From NCBI GenBank assembly GCA_017882505.1, contig JADGPJ010000017.1, forward strand, positions 1 through 43,374: 43,374 nt of DNA, written 5' to 3'. The stretch comes from Solirubrobacterales bacterium (GTDB taxonomy: Bacteria > Actinomycetota > Thermoleophilia > Solirubrobacterales > 70-9). The translations under genes were made by a program, and so were the position numbers. This document shows positions 1 through 7,898 of the stretch, piece after piece (the stretch's first letter is position 1; every line of letters begins with the position of its first letter). A model generated the notes under the pieces. The model was not told the DNA's origin and ran no database searches. It saw only the letters and a program-made list of their open reading frames with translations.

Positions 1-13
1 CCCGCCAGCCGCG

Positions 14-844
14 ATGCTCGTCCACGCCCCCGCCAAGCTCAACCTCTGCCTCTACCTCGGCCGGCGCCGCGAGGACGGCCTGCATGAGCTCTGCTCGCTG
101 TTCGAGCCGCTGGCGCTGGCGGACCTGATCGAGATCTCCGAGGCCGAGCGCGACGAGGTCCTCTGTCCCGGGGTCGAGGGTGAGAACCTCGCCGCGAGGG
201 CGCTGGCGGCCCTGCGCGAGCGCGGCTGGGAGGGCGCCCCGCTGCGGGTCGAGATCGGGAAGCGGGTGCCGGTGGCCGCCGGGCTCGGCGGCGGCAGCGC
301 CGACGCCGCCGCGATCCTCCGTCTCGCCGCCGGCGAGGTGTCCGAGATCGAGGCGATCGCCGCCGGGCTCGGAGCCGACGTGCCCTCGCAGTTGCGACCC
401 TCGCTGGCGCTCGTCCGCGGTGCCGGCGAGATCGTCGAGCCGCTGCCCGATCCACCGGTCCACGCCGCGCTCCTGCTGCCCGACGGCGGTGGGCTCGGCA
501 CCGCTGCCGTCTTCGCCGAGGCCGACCGGCTCGAGCTGGGGCGGGACCGGGAGGAGCTCGACGAGCTCGCAGTGCGTCTGCGACGGGTGGCCGGGGCGGG
601 CGCCTCGCCGCTCTCCTACCCCGATCTGCTCGTCAACGACCTCGAGCCGGCGGCCCGCTCGCTGCGACCGGCGATCGGCGACGCGCTCGACGAGCTGCGC
701 GAAGCCGGCGCTGCGGTGACTCTGCTGAGCGGCTCCGGGCCGACCGCCGTCGGCCTCTTCGCCGACATCCATGCCGCCCATCAGGCAGCCGAGACGATCG
801 ACCGCGACGACGCGATCGTCTGCGAGGCGGGGGTGGCAGCGTGA
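14..844 (+). CDS. ispE: 4-diphosphocytidyl-2-C-methyl-D-erythritol kinase
   Basis: GHMP-family kinase of the non-mevalonate (MEP) isoprenoid pathway. It phosphorylates the 2-hydroxyl of CDP-methylerythritol with ATP in the cytosol. The 276-residue length is normal for IspE. The N-terminal PAKLNL motif (residues 6-11) carries the substrate-binding lysine, GLGGGSADAA (about 90-99) is the GHMP ATP-binding loop, GADVP (about 120-124) holds the catalytic aspartate, and a C-terminal LLSGSGPTAVGLF motif is GHMP motif 3. The ATG at 14 places PAKLN at the expected distance from the N terminus, although too little upstream sequence is present to judge a ribosome site. Its TGA overlaps the GTG of the next gene by 4 nt, which suggests translational coupling. 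Confidence 0.97.
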   Translation: MLVHAPAKLNLCLYLGRRREDGLHELCSLFEPLALADLIEISEAERDEVLCPGVEGENLAARALAALRERGWEGAPLRVEIGKRVPVAAGLGGGSADAAAILRLAAGEVSEIEAIAAGLGADVPSQLRPSLALVRGAGEIVEPLPDPPVHAALLLPDGGGLGTAAVFAEADRLELGRDREELDELAVRLRRVAGAGASPLSYPDLLVNDLEPAARSLRPAIGDALDELREAGAAVTLLSGSGPTAVGLFADIHAAHQAAETIDRDDAIVCEAGVAA

Positions 845-2334
845 AGATGCCGGGAGAGGGAGGTGGCGGCAACCGCAAACGGATAATGCTGGCGGTCGCC
901 GCGGCCGCGGTCGCCTTCGGCTACTACCTGCTGAGTCAGCAGCTCGGCCACCTCAACCTCCAGCACCTGCTGCAAGACATCTCGAACACGCTCGGCGCCT
1001 GGACCTACCTGCTCGTCGGCGTCTTCGCCTTCGCCGAGACCGGCGCCTTCGTCGGCCTCGTCGTCCCCGGCGAGACGGTGATGCTGCTCGGCGGCGCCGT
1101 TGCCGGGCAGGGTGCGATCGACCTCTATCTGCTGATCGCCGTCGCCTGGTTCTCCGCCTGGCTGGGCGACACGACCAGCTTCTTCATCGGCCGCCGTCTC
1201 GGCCGCGAGTTCGTGATCAAGCACGGCCCCCGCGTCGGGATCAGCCACGCGCGCTTCGAAAAGGTCGAGGACTACTTCTCCCGCCACGGCGGCAAGACGA
1301 TCTTCATCGGCCGCTTCATCAGCCTCGTCCGCGCCTTCGCCCCGTTCATCGCCGGCAGCTCGGGAATGCGCTACCGCGCCTTCGTCCCGTACAGCATCCT
1401 CGGTACCGGACTCTGGGCCAGCGCCCACATCCTCGTCGGCTACTTCTTCTCCCGCAGCATCGAGACCGCCGGCAGGTACGCGGCCAAAGGCGCCTTCCTG
1501 CTGGCGACCCTGATTGTCGTCGTCGCCGGCTCGATCTTCCTCTACCGCCACTTCCGCGAGACCGAGAACCGCCGCTCCGCGGTGCGCTGGATGGATGCCC
1601 ATTCGGCGACCCGTTGGCTGGTCGTGCTCGGCCGCCGCCACGAGCCGCAGCTGCGCTTCCTCTGGGACCGGGTGACGCCGGGAGGCACCTTCGGGCTCGA
1701 GTTCACCTCGCTGATGGCGACGCTCGCAGTCGCCCTCTTCGTGCTGATCGCCTACACCGTCGTCGTCGGCCGCGAAGCGGGGCCGACCCCCGGCGACGAA
1801 ACCGCGATCGAACTCGTCGAACACATCCACTGCGGCTTCCTCACCGGCGTCTCGAAGGCGATCACGGTGCTCGGCTCGGGTGTCTTCACCTGGTCGCTGA
1901 CCGCGGTCAGCGCGGCGCTGCTCGCCTGGCGCCGGCGCTGGACCGAGCTCTGGGTCTTGCTGGCGGGGATGACGATCGTCACCGTCGGCTTCCACGAGAT
2001 CAAGGACGCGGTCGACCGCCCGCGCCCGCCCGGTCCCACCGGGGTCGACGCCAGCGGCTCCTCGTTCCCCAGCGGCCACGCGGCGCACTCGGTGCTTTAC
2101 GTCTGGCTGGCGGTGACGAGCGTCCTGCGCCTGCGACCGGGGATGACCCGCGCCACCGCGGTCGTCGCCGCCGGGTTCGCGCTGACGATCCTGGTCGGTC
2201 TCTCCCGCGTCTACCTCAACGTTCACTACCTCAGCGACGTCAGCGCCGGCTGGGCGCTGGGGGCGGCGGCATTCTCCTTCTGCGCCGCGGTCGGCCTTGT
2301 CATCTCCCAAGTGCGCCAGAATCCACGTCAGTGA
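841..2334 (+). CDS. DedA-family / PAP2 phosphatase fusion membrane protein
   Basis: A 497-residue integral membrane protein with two recognisable halves. Residues about 30-220 are a DedA/VTT (SNARE-associated) domain with the typical GETVMLLGG and GRFISLVRAFAPFIAG motifs. Residues about 290-490 form a PAP2 acid phosphatase domain. All three PAP2 catalytic motifs are visible: KDAVDRPRP, FPSGHAAHS and SRVYLNVHYLSD. PAP2 enzymes dephosphorylate lipid phosphates such as undecaprenyl diphosphate or phosphatidate, and DedA proteins are implicated in lipid or undecaprenyl-phosphate transport. A joint role in lipid-carrier recycling is therefore plausible but inferred. The GTG start overlaps the ispE stop (GTGA), and the gene itself overlaps the following small membrane gene in the same way. 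Confidence 0.88.
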   Translation: MKMPGEGGGGNRKRIMLAVAAAAVAFGYYLLSQQLGHLNLQHLLQDISNTLGAWTYLLVGVFAFAETGAFVGLVVPGETVMLLGGAVAGQGAIDLYLLIAVAWFSAWLGDTTSFFIGRRLGREFVIKHGPRVGISHARFEKVEDYFSRHGGKTIFIGRFISLVRAFAPFIAGSSGMRYRAFVPYSILGTGLWASAHILVGYFFSRSIETAGRYAAKGAFLLATLIVVVAGSIFLYRHFRETENRRSAVRWMDAHSATRWLVVLGRRHEPQLRFLWDRVTPGGTFGLEFTSLMATLAVALFVLIAYTVVVGREAGPTPGDETAIELVEHIHCGFLTGVSKAITVLGSGVFTWSLTAVSAALLAWRRRWTELWVLLAGMTIVTVGFHEIKDAVDRPRPPGPTGVDASGSSFPSGHAAHSVLYVWLAVTSVLRLRPGMTRATAVVAAGFALTILVGLSRVYLNVHYLSDVSAGWALGAAAFSFCAAVGLVISQVRQNPRQ

Positions 2335-2585
2335 CCGTTCTCGCGCTGGCCAAACTCGGCGACCAATACCTGCTCTACGCCGCCGCCGGCGTTATCTGCC
2401 TGGTCGCCTTCGTCACCCTGATCCTCAGCCCGGCGCTCAGCGCCCACGGGCGGATCTGGGAGAAGGCGACTGCCGGTCTTCTCGCCGTCTTCGTTCTCGC
2501 CGCCCTCGTGCTCGGCGGGGTCGTGATCGGGCTGGCGATCGTCAAGTACTACCCCGACATCGTCAACTTCATCCACGGCGAATAG
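2331..2585 (+). CDS. small two-segment membrane protein, function unknown
   Basis: An 84-residue protein starting VTVLALAKLGDQYLLY, with two hydrophobic segments at about residues 12-33 and 45-69 and a short polar tail. I do not recognise a family. The GTG at 2331 overlaps the stop of the DedA-PAP2 gene by 4 nt, the same coupling used upstream, and this supports it as a real third member of the ispE operon. A longer reading frame extends upstream in the same frame, but there it is only an out-of-frame shadow of the DedA-PAP2 gene. Confidence 0.7.
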   Translation: MTVLALAKLGDQYLLYAAAGVICLVAFVTLILSPALSAHGRIWEKATAGLLAVFVLAALVLGGVVIGLAIVKYYPDIVNFIHGE

Positions 2586-2607
2586 CCGGATAGGAGAGCG
2601 ATCTAGG

Positions 2608-2613
2608 GATAAT
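2608..2613 (+). promoter_or_regulatory. -10 element for the PucR-type regulator gene
   Basis: GATAAT (5 of 6 to the TATAAT consensus) ends 6 nt before the ATG at 2620. The expected transcription start therefore falls on or next to the start codon (leaderless mRNA). No clear -35 hexamer is visible. Confidence 0.5.
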
Positions 2614-2619
2614 GGAGCC

Positions 2620-3861
2620 ATGCCCGCCGCCTCAAAAGGGACTGAAATCCCTGCAAAAGCAGAAGATCCTGGGCTTCTCGACGCGCTTTCGGAAGCGGTC
2701 GAGTCGGGCGCCGGGCTGCCCGCGGTGGCGCGAGCGGCGGCGCGCCTGCTCGGCGCCAGCGTCGCCCTGATCGACCGCTCCAGCGCCGTTCTCGCGGTCG
2801 CCGGGGCCTCGCCGGACCAGGAGCAGAGGCTGCTTTCGGGCGGCAACGGCGTGACGACGGTCGAGCTCCGGGTCGCCGACGCCGCCGTCGGCGAGCTTCG
2901 CTATCGCGCCCCCTCGCCGCCGGACCCGGCGATCACGCGGATGGTGACGACCCTTCTGGCGCTGGAGCTGGAGCGCTCGCGGGCGCCCGAATGGGCGAGC
3001 GAGGAGGTCGCGAGCGCCTTCGTCTCCGCCGTGTTGGCTCGCGAAGTCACCGATCGCGGCGACATCGTTGCCCGCGGCGCCGAGCTCGGCGCCGACCTCG
3101 ACCGTGGCGCCGGCGTCCTCGTCCTCCGTGCCGCGCCGCGAGCCGCGCAGTCGGGCGAGTGGCGCGAGCGGGTCCTGACTCTGGCGATGCGGACGCTGCG
3201 CTCGCTGGCGCCGGGCTCCCTGGCGACGACCGACGACAGCGAGGTCGCGGCCGAGGTCTCGGTGATCGTCCCGGCCGAGGACGACGAGCGCCTGGCCCGC
3301 GCCGCCGCCGGCTTGGCCCGCGAGCTCGACGACAGCCTCTCCAGCTTCCACATGACCACCGGCCGCAGCCGCCGCTGCGCCGATCCGGTCGATCTCTACC
3401 GCGCCGGCAGCGAGGCGCGGCTGGCGGTCAACGTCGGCGAGGCCGAAGGCCGTCCGACGCTGGCCTTCGAGGACACCGGCGCCTACCGCCTGCTGCTGCC
3501 GGCGATGAGCGAGGACCCCGGCGAGCTCGAACGCTTCTACGCGGAGACGATCGAGCCGCTGGCCAACTACGACGAGCAGTACGAGACGGAGCTGGTGGCG
3601 AGCGTCGAGGCCTACCTCGACAACGACGGCAACGTCGCCGCCACCGCCAAACAGCTCTTCACCCACCGCCACACGGTCCGCTACCGCCTGGAGCGGGTCC
3701 GCGAGCTCTGCGGCCACGACGTCTCGGCGACCGAAGGCCGCGAGAAGCTGGGCCTCGGCCTGAAGGCGATGCGGGTCCTCGGCATCGCCTCCCCCCGCGG
3801 CCCCGCGCTCGAGCCCGGCGCCAAGGGCGGCAAAGTCACCCGCAGCGCGCCGGAGGAGTAA
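2620..3861 (+). CDS. PucR-type helix-turn-helix transcriptional regulator
   Basis: A 413-residue regulator. The C-terminal PucR/CdaR helix-turn-helix domain (about residues 320-385) shows the family hallmark: a long helix with YLDNDGNVAATAKQLF followed by HRHTVRYRLERVRELCG. The middle part (about 130-290) resembles the GGDEF-like region of this family, and the N terminus (about 20-110) is probably a GAF-like sensor. Family members control purine, sugar-acid or stress genes, and the ligand here cannot be read from the sequence. The gene appears monocistronic: it has its own -10 element just ahead of the ATG, and tRNA-Gln follows 14 nt after its stop. Confidence 0.85.
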   Translation: MPAASKGTEIPAKAEDPGLLDALSEAVESGAGLPAVARAAARLLGASVALIDRSSAVLAVAGASPDQEQRLLSGGNGVTTVELRVADAAVGELRYRAPSPPDPAITRMVTTLLALELERSRAPEWASEEVASAFVSAVLAREVTDRGDIVARGAELGADLDRGAGVLVLRAAPRAAQSGEWRERVLTLAMRTLRSLAPGSLATTDDSEVAAEVSVIVPAEDDERLARAAAGLARELDDSLSSFHMTTGRSRRCADPVDLYRAGSEARLAVNVGEAEGRPTLAFEDTGAYRLLLPAMSEDPGELERFYAETIEPLANYDEQYETELVASVEAYLDNDGNVAATAKQLFTHRHTVRYRLERVRELCGHDVSATEGREKLGLGLKAMRVLGIASPRGPALEPGAKGGKVTRSAPEE

Positions 3862-3875
3862 AACTCAGGGCGCGC

Positions 3876-3946
3876 TGGGGAGTCGGCTAATGGTAGGCCA
3901 CTGGCTTTTGGTGCCAGCCGTCCCGGTTCGAGTCCGGGCTCCCCAG
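3876..3946 (+). tRNA. tRNA-Gln (anticodon TTG)
   Basis: Acceptor arms TGGGGAG and CTCCCCA pair over 7 bp, with discriminator G at 3946 as in bacterial tRNA-Gln. The anticodon stem is CTGGC/GCCAG with loop TTTTGGT, giving anticodon TTG at 3908-3910. The T arm CCCGG-TTCGAGT-CCGGG is perfect. The 3' CCA is not encoded. Confidence 0.97.
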
Positions 3947-4022
3947 TTGCTCCACCCGCGGTGGGTCGATCGCGTCCGCGAGGGCACTTAGGGTTCCCTT
4001 CGTGGAGATCGGAGGAGCGTCG

Positions 4023-4583
4023 ATGGACCCGGAGGTCCGCGAGGGCCTGGCCCGGAGCTGGAAGGGCCTGATGACCGTCGGCGTGCTGGCGATCTTCGTC
4101 GGCTGCGTCGCGATCCTCGTGCCCGCCGTCGCCGCCGTCGGCACCGCGATCTTCATCGGCTGGATCCTCGTCGTCGCCGGCGCCTTCCTGGTCGTCGCCG
4201 CCTTCTCGGCGCACTCGATCGGGACCGTCGTCCTGCGCCTTCTCTGGGCCGCCCTGACCGTCGTCGTCGGCGTCTGGCTGATCGTCGAACCCCACAACGG
4301 CACTCTCACCCTGACCCTCGTCCTCGGCATCTACTTCCTCTTCATGGGCCTGACCCGGATCGCCGTCGCCTTCGTCGGCCGCGGCCAGCCCAACGCCGGC
4401 CTGGTCGGCCTCAGCGGCGTCGCCGGCCTCCTGATCGGCATCCTCGTCCTCGCCAAGTTCCCCAGCTCCGCCGACTGGGCGATCGGCCTGCTCGTGGGAA
4501 TCGACCTGATCTTCGCCGGCTGGACCCTCACCTCCGTAGCGCTTGTCGGCAAAGACTTGGCCCGCGGCGCAAGCCGCAGCTAG
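4023..4583 (+). CDS. HdeD-like (DUF308) multi-pass membrane protein
   Basis: A 186-residue protein made of about six hydrophobic helices in the repeated pattern of the HdeD/DUF308 family. It begins with a cytoplasmic segment (VREGLARSWKGL) and has the GIYFLFMGLTRI and WAIGLLVGIDLIFAGW motifs typical of the family. HdeD proteins are linked to acid or envelope stress, but the biochemical function is unknown. I prefer the ATG at 4023 because GGAGGAG sits 6 nt upstream. A GTG at 4002, 7 nt after a TAGGGT box (3989-3994), could start a leaderless form with seven extra residues. The gene stands alone between tRNA-Gln and glmU. Confidence 0.82.
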   Translation: MDPEVREGLARSWKGLMTVGVLAIFVGCVAILVPAVAAVGTAIFIGWILVVAGAFLVVAAFSAHSIGTVVLRLLWAALTVVVGVWLIVEPHNGTLTLTLVLGIYFLFMGLTRIAVAFVGRGQPNAGLVGLSGVAGLLIGILVLAKFPSSADWAIGLLVGIDLIFAGWTLTSVALVGKDLARGASRS

Positions 4584-4717
4584 AGCAACCGACCCACTGC
4601 GTCCGCCACGGGACGCGAGCTTTCCCGGACTCGCTCCTCGCACGGGTGGCGCGGCACACCCCGCGACAGGACCCGTGCGCCGGAGCGCCCAATCGGACAG
4701 TCCCAGCCCTCCGCCAA

Positions 4718-4723
4718 TACGAT
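4718..4723 (+). promoter_or_regulatory. -10 element for glmU-prs
   Basis: TACGAT ends 6 nt before the GTG at 4730. A weak -35 candidate (CGGACA) lies about 18 nt further upstream. This arrangement implies a leaderless or nearly leaderless transcript and supports the GTG as the glmU start. Confidence 0.45.
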
Positions 4724-4729
4724 TCCCCG

Positions 4730-6124
4730 GTGAGTTCGCCACTGGTTCTCGTGATGGCGGCCGGCCAGGGCACCCGTATGCGCTCGTCGACGCCGAAGAT
4801 GCTGCACCCCGTCTGCGGCCGGGCGATGGTCGCCTGGCCGATCCTCGCCGCGCGCGAGGCCGGCGCCGGCCGGGTGGCCGCGATCGTCTCGCCGGGAAAG
4901 GACATCTCCTCCGGCCTTCCCGCCAACGTCGAGACGGTCGAGCAGCCCAAGCCCGACGGCACCGGCGGCGCGATCAGGGCGGCCCTGGCGCTGATCGAGG
5001 ACAGCGAGACCGTCCTCGTCCTCTCCGGAGACGTGCCGCTGATCTCGACCGAGACGATCGGCGAGCTGCTCGAGGCCCACGCCGCGACCGACGCCGCGGC
5101 GACGATGCTGACGATCGAGCTCGATGACCCAGGCTCCTACGGCCGCGTCGTCAGGGGCCCCGCCGGCGCCGTCGAACGCGTCGTCGAGGCCAAAGCCGCC
5201 GGCGACGGCGACGCCGAGGAGCTGGCGATCCGCGAGATCAACGCTGGCACCTACGCCTTCGACGCGGCGCCGCTCGCCGCCGCGCTGGCGACCCTCTCCA
5301 ACGACAACGCCCAGGGCGAGTACTACCTGCCCGACGTCTTCCCGGCGCTGCACGAGGCCGGCCACGCCGTCGCCGCCCACATCGCCGAGGACGTCGCGGT
5401 GACGATGGGGGTCAACAACCGCGTCGACCTCGCCGCGGTCGAGACCGAGGCGCGCCGTCGCCTGCTCGAGCGCCACATGCTGGCCGGCGTCACCGTCGTC
5501 GACCCCGGCACGACCTGGGTCGACGCCGGTGTCGAGATCGCCGCCGACGCCCGGATCGAGCCCGGGACCAGCCTGCACGGGGAGACCAGCGTCGGCGCCG
5601 GCGCCGTGGTCGGGCCGATGACGACCCTCATCGACAGTGCCGTCGGCGCCGAGTCCCGTGTCGTCCATTCCTACCTGCTCGAGTGCGAGGTCCGCGACGG
5701 CTGCTCGGTCGGCCCCTTCGCCTACCTGCGCCCGGGGACGATCCTCGACCCGGGGGCCAAGGCCGGCACTTTCGTCGAGATCAAGAACTCCCACATCGGC
5801 AAGGGCGCCAAAGTCCCGCACCTCGCCTACGTGGGCGACGCCGACGTCGGCGGCGGCAGCAACTTGGGCGCCGGAACCATCACCGCCAACTACGACGGAT
5901 TCCGCAAGAGCCGGACTGTCATCGGGGTCGACGTCCGCATCGGCGTTGACACGATGCTGATCGCGCCGGTAGAAGTCGGGGACTCCGCCTACACTGGCGC
6001 AGGCGCGGTGATCAAGAACGATGTGCCCGAGGGGGCGCTGGCGGTCAGCGAGAACGCGCAACGGAACATCGATGGATACGCGGCCGAGAAGGCGGCGAAG
6101 ATGCGAGAGGAACAGAATCCGTGA
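4730..6124 (+). CDS. glmU: bifunctional GlcNAc-1-P uridyltransferase / GlcN-1-P acetyltransferase
   Basis: Makes UDP-GlcNAc for peptidoglycan and other cell-wall polymers in two steps: acetylation of glucosamine-1-phosphate, then uridylyl transfer. The N-terminal nucleotidyltransferase signature (MAAGQGTRM, then P-K-M-L-H) is at residues 7-25, and LSGDVPLI marks the metal-binding region. From about residue 250 the hexapeptide left-handed beta-helix begins, with GVNNRVDLA at the junction and KVPHLAYVGDADVG carrying the acetyltransferase histidine. The predicted 464 residues match the family. The reading frame extends further upstream, but the GTG at 4730 puts the nucleotide-binding loop at the correct distance from the N terminus and follows a -10 box. 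Its TGA overlaps the prs GTG by 4 nt. Confidence 0.97.
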   Translation: MSSPLVLVMAAGQGTRMRSSTPKMLHPVCGRAMVAWPILAAREAGAGRVAAIVSPGKDISSGLPANVETVEQPKPDGTGGAIRAALALIEDSETVLVLSGDVPLISTETIGELLEAHAATDAAATMLTIELDDPGSYGRVVRGPAGAVERVVEAKAAGDGDAEELAIREINAGTYAFDAAPLAAALATLSNDNAQGEYYLPDVFPALHEAGHAVAAHIAEDVAVTMGVNNRVDLAAVETEARRRLLERHMLAGVTVVDPGTTWVDAGVEIAADARIEPGTSLHGETSVGAGAVVGPMTTLIDSAVGAESRVVHSYLLECEVRDGCSVGPFAYLRPGTILDPGAKAGTFVEIKNSHIGKGAKVPHLAYVGDADVGGGSNLGAGTITANYDGFRKSRTVIGVDVRIGVDTMLIAPVEVGDSAYTGAGAVIKNDVPEGALAVSENAQRNIDGYAAEKAAKMREEQNP

Positions 6125-7152
6125 GCACGATCGAGGACCAGCCGCAGGTGGGCACGGCGATCCAGCACGACTACTCGAAGCGAATGATGGTCTTCGGCGG
6201 CCGCAGCTCGATCGACCTCGCCGCCAAAGTCGCCGGCAAGCTCGACATCGATCTCGGCGCCGTCACCTTGAAGACCTTCGCCAACGGTGAGGTCTACTGC
6301 CGCTACGAGGAGTCGATCCGCGGCGCCGACGTCTTCATCGTCCAGTCGACCTGCGCCAACGAGCAGAGCGGGATGACGCCGAACGACTCGCTGATGGAGA
6401 TGCTGACGATGATCGACGCGGCCCAGGGCGCCTCCGCCCACCGGATCATCGCCGTGATGCCCTGGTACGGCTACGCCCGCCAGGACAAGAAGTCGGCCCC
6501 GCGTGAGCCGATCTCAGCCCGCATCGTCGCCAAGTGCCTCGAGGGCGTCGGCGTCGACCGCGTGCTGACGATGGATCTCCACGCTGGCCAGGTCCAGGGC
6601 TTCTTCCACGTCCCGGTCGACCACATGACCGCGATGCCGATGCTGACCCAGTGGTTCATCGACCAGGAGCTGAAAGACGAGCTGGTGATCGTCTCCCCCG
6701 ACGCCGGCCGGGTCAAGACCGCGCGCAACTTCGCCCGCCGAGTCGGCACCCACTGGGCGGTGATGGAGAAGGAGCGCCCCGCCCAGCAGGTGGCGGAGAT
6801 CGGCTACGTGGTCGGCGACGTCAAGGGCCGCACCGCCGTCCTCGTCGACGACATGATCGACACCGCCGGAACGCTCTGCGCCGCCGCCCAGACAGTGCTC
6901 GACGAGGGCGCCGCGCGGGTCATCGCCTGTGCCACCCACGGCGTCTTCTCCGGCCCCGCCTACGAGCGCCTCGCCTACGAGAACTCGGGGATCGAGCGGA
7001 TCGTCGTCAGCGACACCCTGCCGCTGCGCCCCGGCGCCCCCGACAACATCACCTTGCTCTCCACGGCCGGCACCTTCGCGGACTCGATCCGTCGCATCTT
7101 CACCGACGACTCGGTCTCCGAGATCTTCGCCGGCGAGAACCAGCTCTTCTAG
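6121..7152 (+). CDS. prs: ribose-phosphate pyrophosphokinase (PRPP synthase)
   Basis: Converts ribose-5-phosphate and ATP to PRPP, the precursor of purines, pyrimidines, histidine, tryptophan and NAD. The 343 residues exceed the usual ~315 because of a longer N terminus before the MVFGGRSS segment. Visible motifs are FANGEVYCR, the catalytic flexible-loop region YGYARQDKK, MDLHAGQVQGFF, and the PRPP-binding loop VLVDDMIDTAGTL. Starting at GTG 6121, it overlaps the glmU stop. The glmU-prs pairing is common in Gram-positive bacteria, where both serve nucleotide-sugar and nucleotide supply. Confidence 0.97.
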   Translation: MSTIEDQPQVGTAIQHDYSKRMMVFGGRSSIDLAAKVAGKLDIDLGAVTLKTFANGEVYCRYEESIRGADVFIVQSTCANEQSGMTPNDSLMEMLTMIDAAQGASAHRIIAVMPWYGYARQDKKSAPREPISARIVAKCLEGVGVDRVLTMDLHAGQVQGFFHVPVDHMTAMPMLTQWFIDQELKDELVIVSPDAGRVKTARNFARRVGTHWAVMEKERPAQQVAEIGYVVGDVKGRTAVLVDDMIDTAGTLCAAAQTVLDEGAARVIACATHGVFSGPAYERLAYENSGIERIVVSDTLPLRPGAPDNITLLSTAGTFADSIRRIFTDDSVSEIFAGENQLF

Positions 7153-7883
7153 TGCCCGCCGAGAAGCTGCGCCTGGTCGGCCACAAGGGTGCCGACCTGA
7201 TCGTTCCCGGCAACACGGTCGAGAGCTTCGCCGTCGCGGTCCAAGCCGGCGTCGACACGATTGAGCTCGATGTCCTCTGGCTGCAGGACTCCCACCTGCC
7301 GCTCGAGCAGCGGGCACCGCTGGTCGTCGCTCACGATTGGGCGGACGCGGCGCGGCGGACGCCGCTGGCGCTGACCGAGGCGCTCGACGCGTTCCTCGAG
7401 CCGCCCCTGGACAAGGTCGAGATCAACCTCGACATCAAGCTCCCCGGGCGCGAGGAGGAGATCGTCGCGGCGCTGCGGGAGCGGAACCTCCTCGAGCGGG
7501 CGATGATCTCGACGATGGAGCTGTATTCGCTGGGGAGGATCCTCGACCTGGAACCGAAGCTGCGCCGTGGCTGGACCTATCCCAAAGTGACCAAGGACTG
7601 GACCTCCAAGCGCTGGGCGAAGGCGCCGATGATGGCGGCCCTGGTCGGGATGCGATACCGCCTCCCCGGCTTGGCGGCCGAACAACTGCCGAAGTTCAAC
7701 GTCGCCGCGATGTGGGTCTACCACCCGCTCGTCAGCCCTCGCCTCGCCCGCATCTGCGCCCTCGCCGAGGTCGAGCTGATCGCCTGGACCGTCGACGACG
7801 AGGCCCGGATGCGGACCCTGTTGGGGCACGGCGTCACCGGCATTTGCTCGAATGATCCCCGCCTGTTCGCCAACCTGCCCTGA
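7152..7883 (+). CDS. glycerophosphodiester phosphodiesterase family protein
   Basis: A 243-residue TIM-barrel protein of the GDPD family, which hydrolyses glycerophosphodiesters to glycerol-3-phosphate and an alcohol. The usual active-site HRG is here GHKGA (residues about 9-13), the metal pair E-x-D is in TIELDVL, and the second histidine is in VAHDW. The C terminus has WTVDDEARM and GICSNDPRL, matching the family WTVN and TD-P motifs. The His-Arg to His-Lys change is unusual and could alter activity. The GTG at 7152 overlaps the prs TAG by one base, which places it in the glmU-prs transcript. No signal peptide is seen, so it is probably cytosolic. It converges with the next gene over a 15-nt gap. 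Confidence 0.85.
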   Translation: MPAEKLRLVGHKGADLIVPGNTVESFAVAVQAGVDTIELDVLWLQDSHLPLEQRAPLVVAHDWADAARRTPLALTEALDAFLEPPLDKVEINLDIKLPGREEEIVAALRERNLLERAMISTMELYSLGRILDLEPKLRRGWTYPKVTKDWTSKRWAKAPMMAALVGMRYRLPGLAAEQLPKFNVAAMWVYHPLVSPRLARICALAEVELIAWTVDDEARMRTLLGHGVTGICSNDPRLFANLP

Positions 7884-7898
7884 GCTTCCGGGGGTTGT

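Noticed and set aside
771-2330. Long plus-strand frame upstream of the 84-residue membrane protein
   Set aside because: Only the end from GTG 2331 is protein-like; the rest is an Arg/Pro-rich shadow of the DedA-PAP2 gene.
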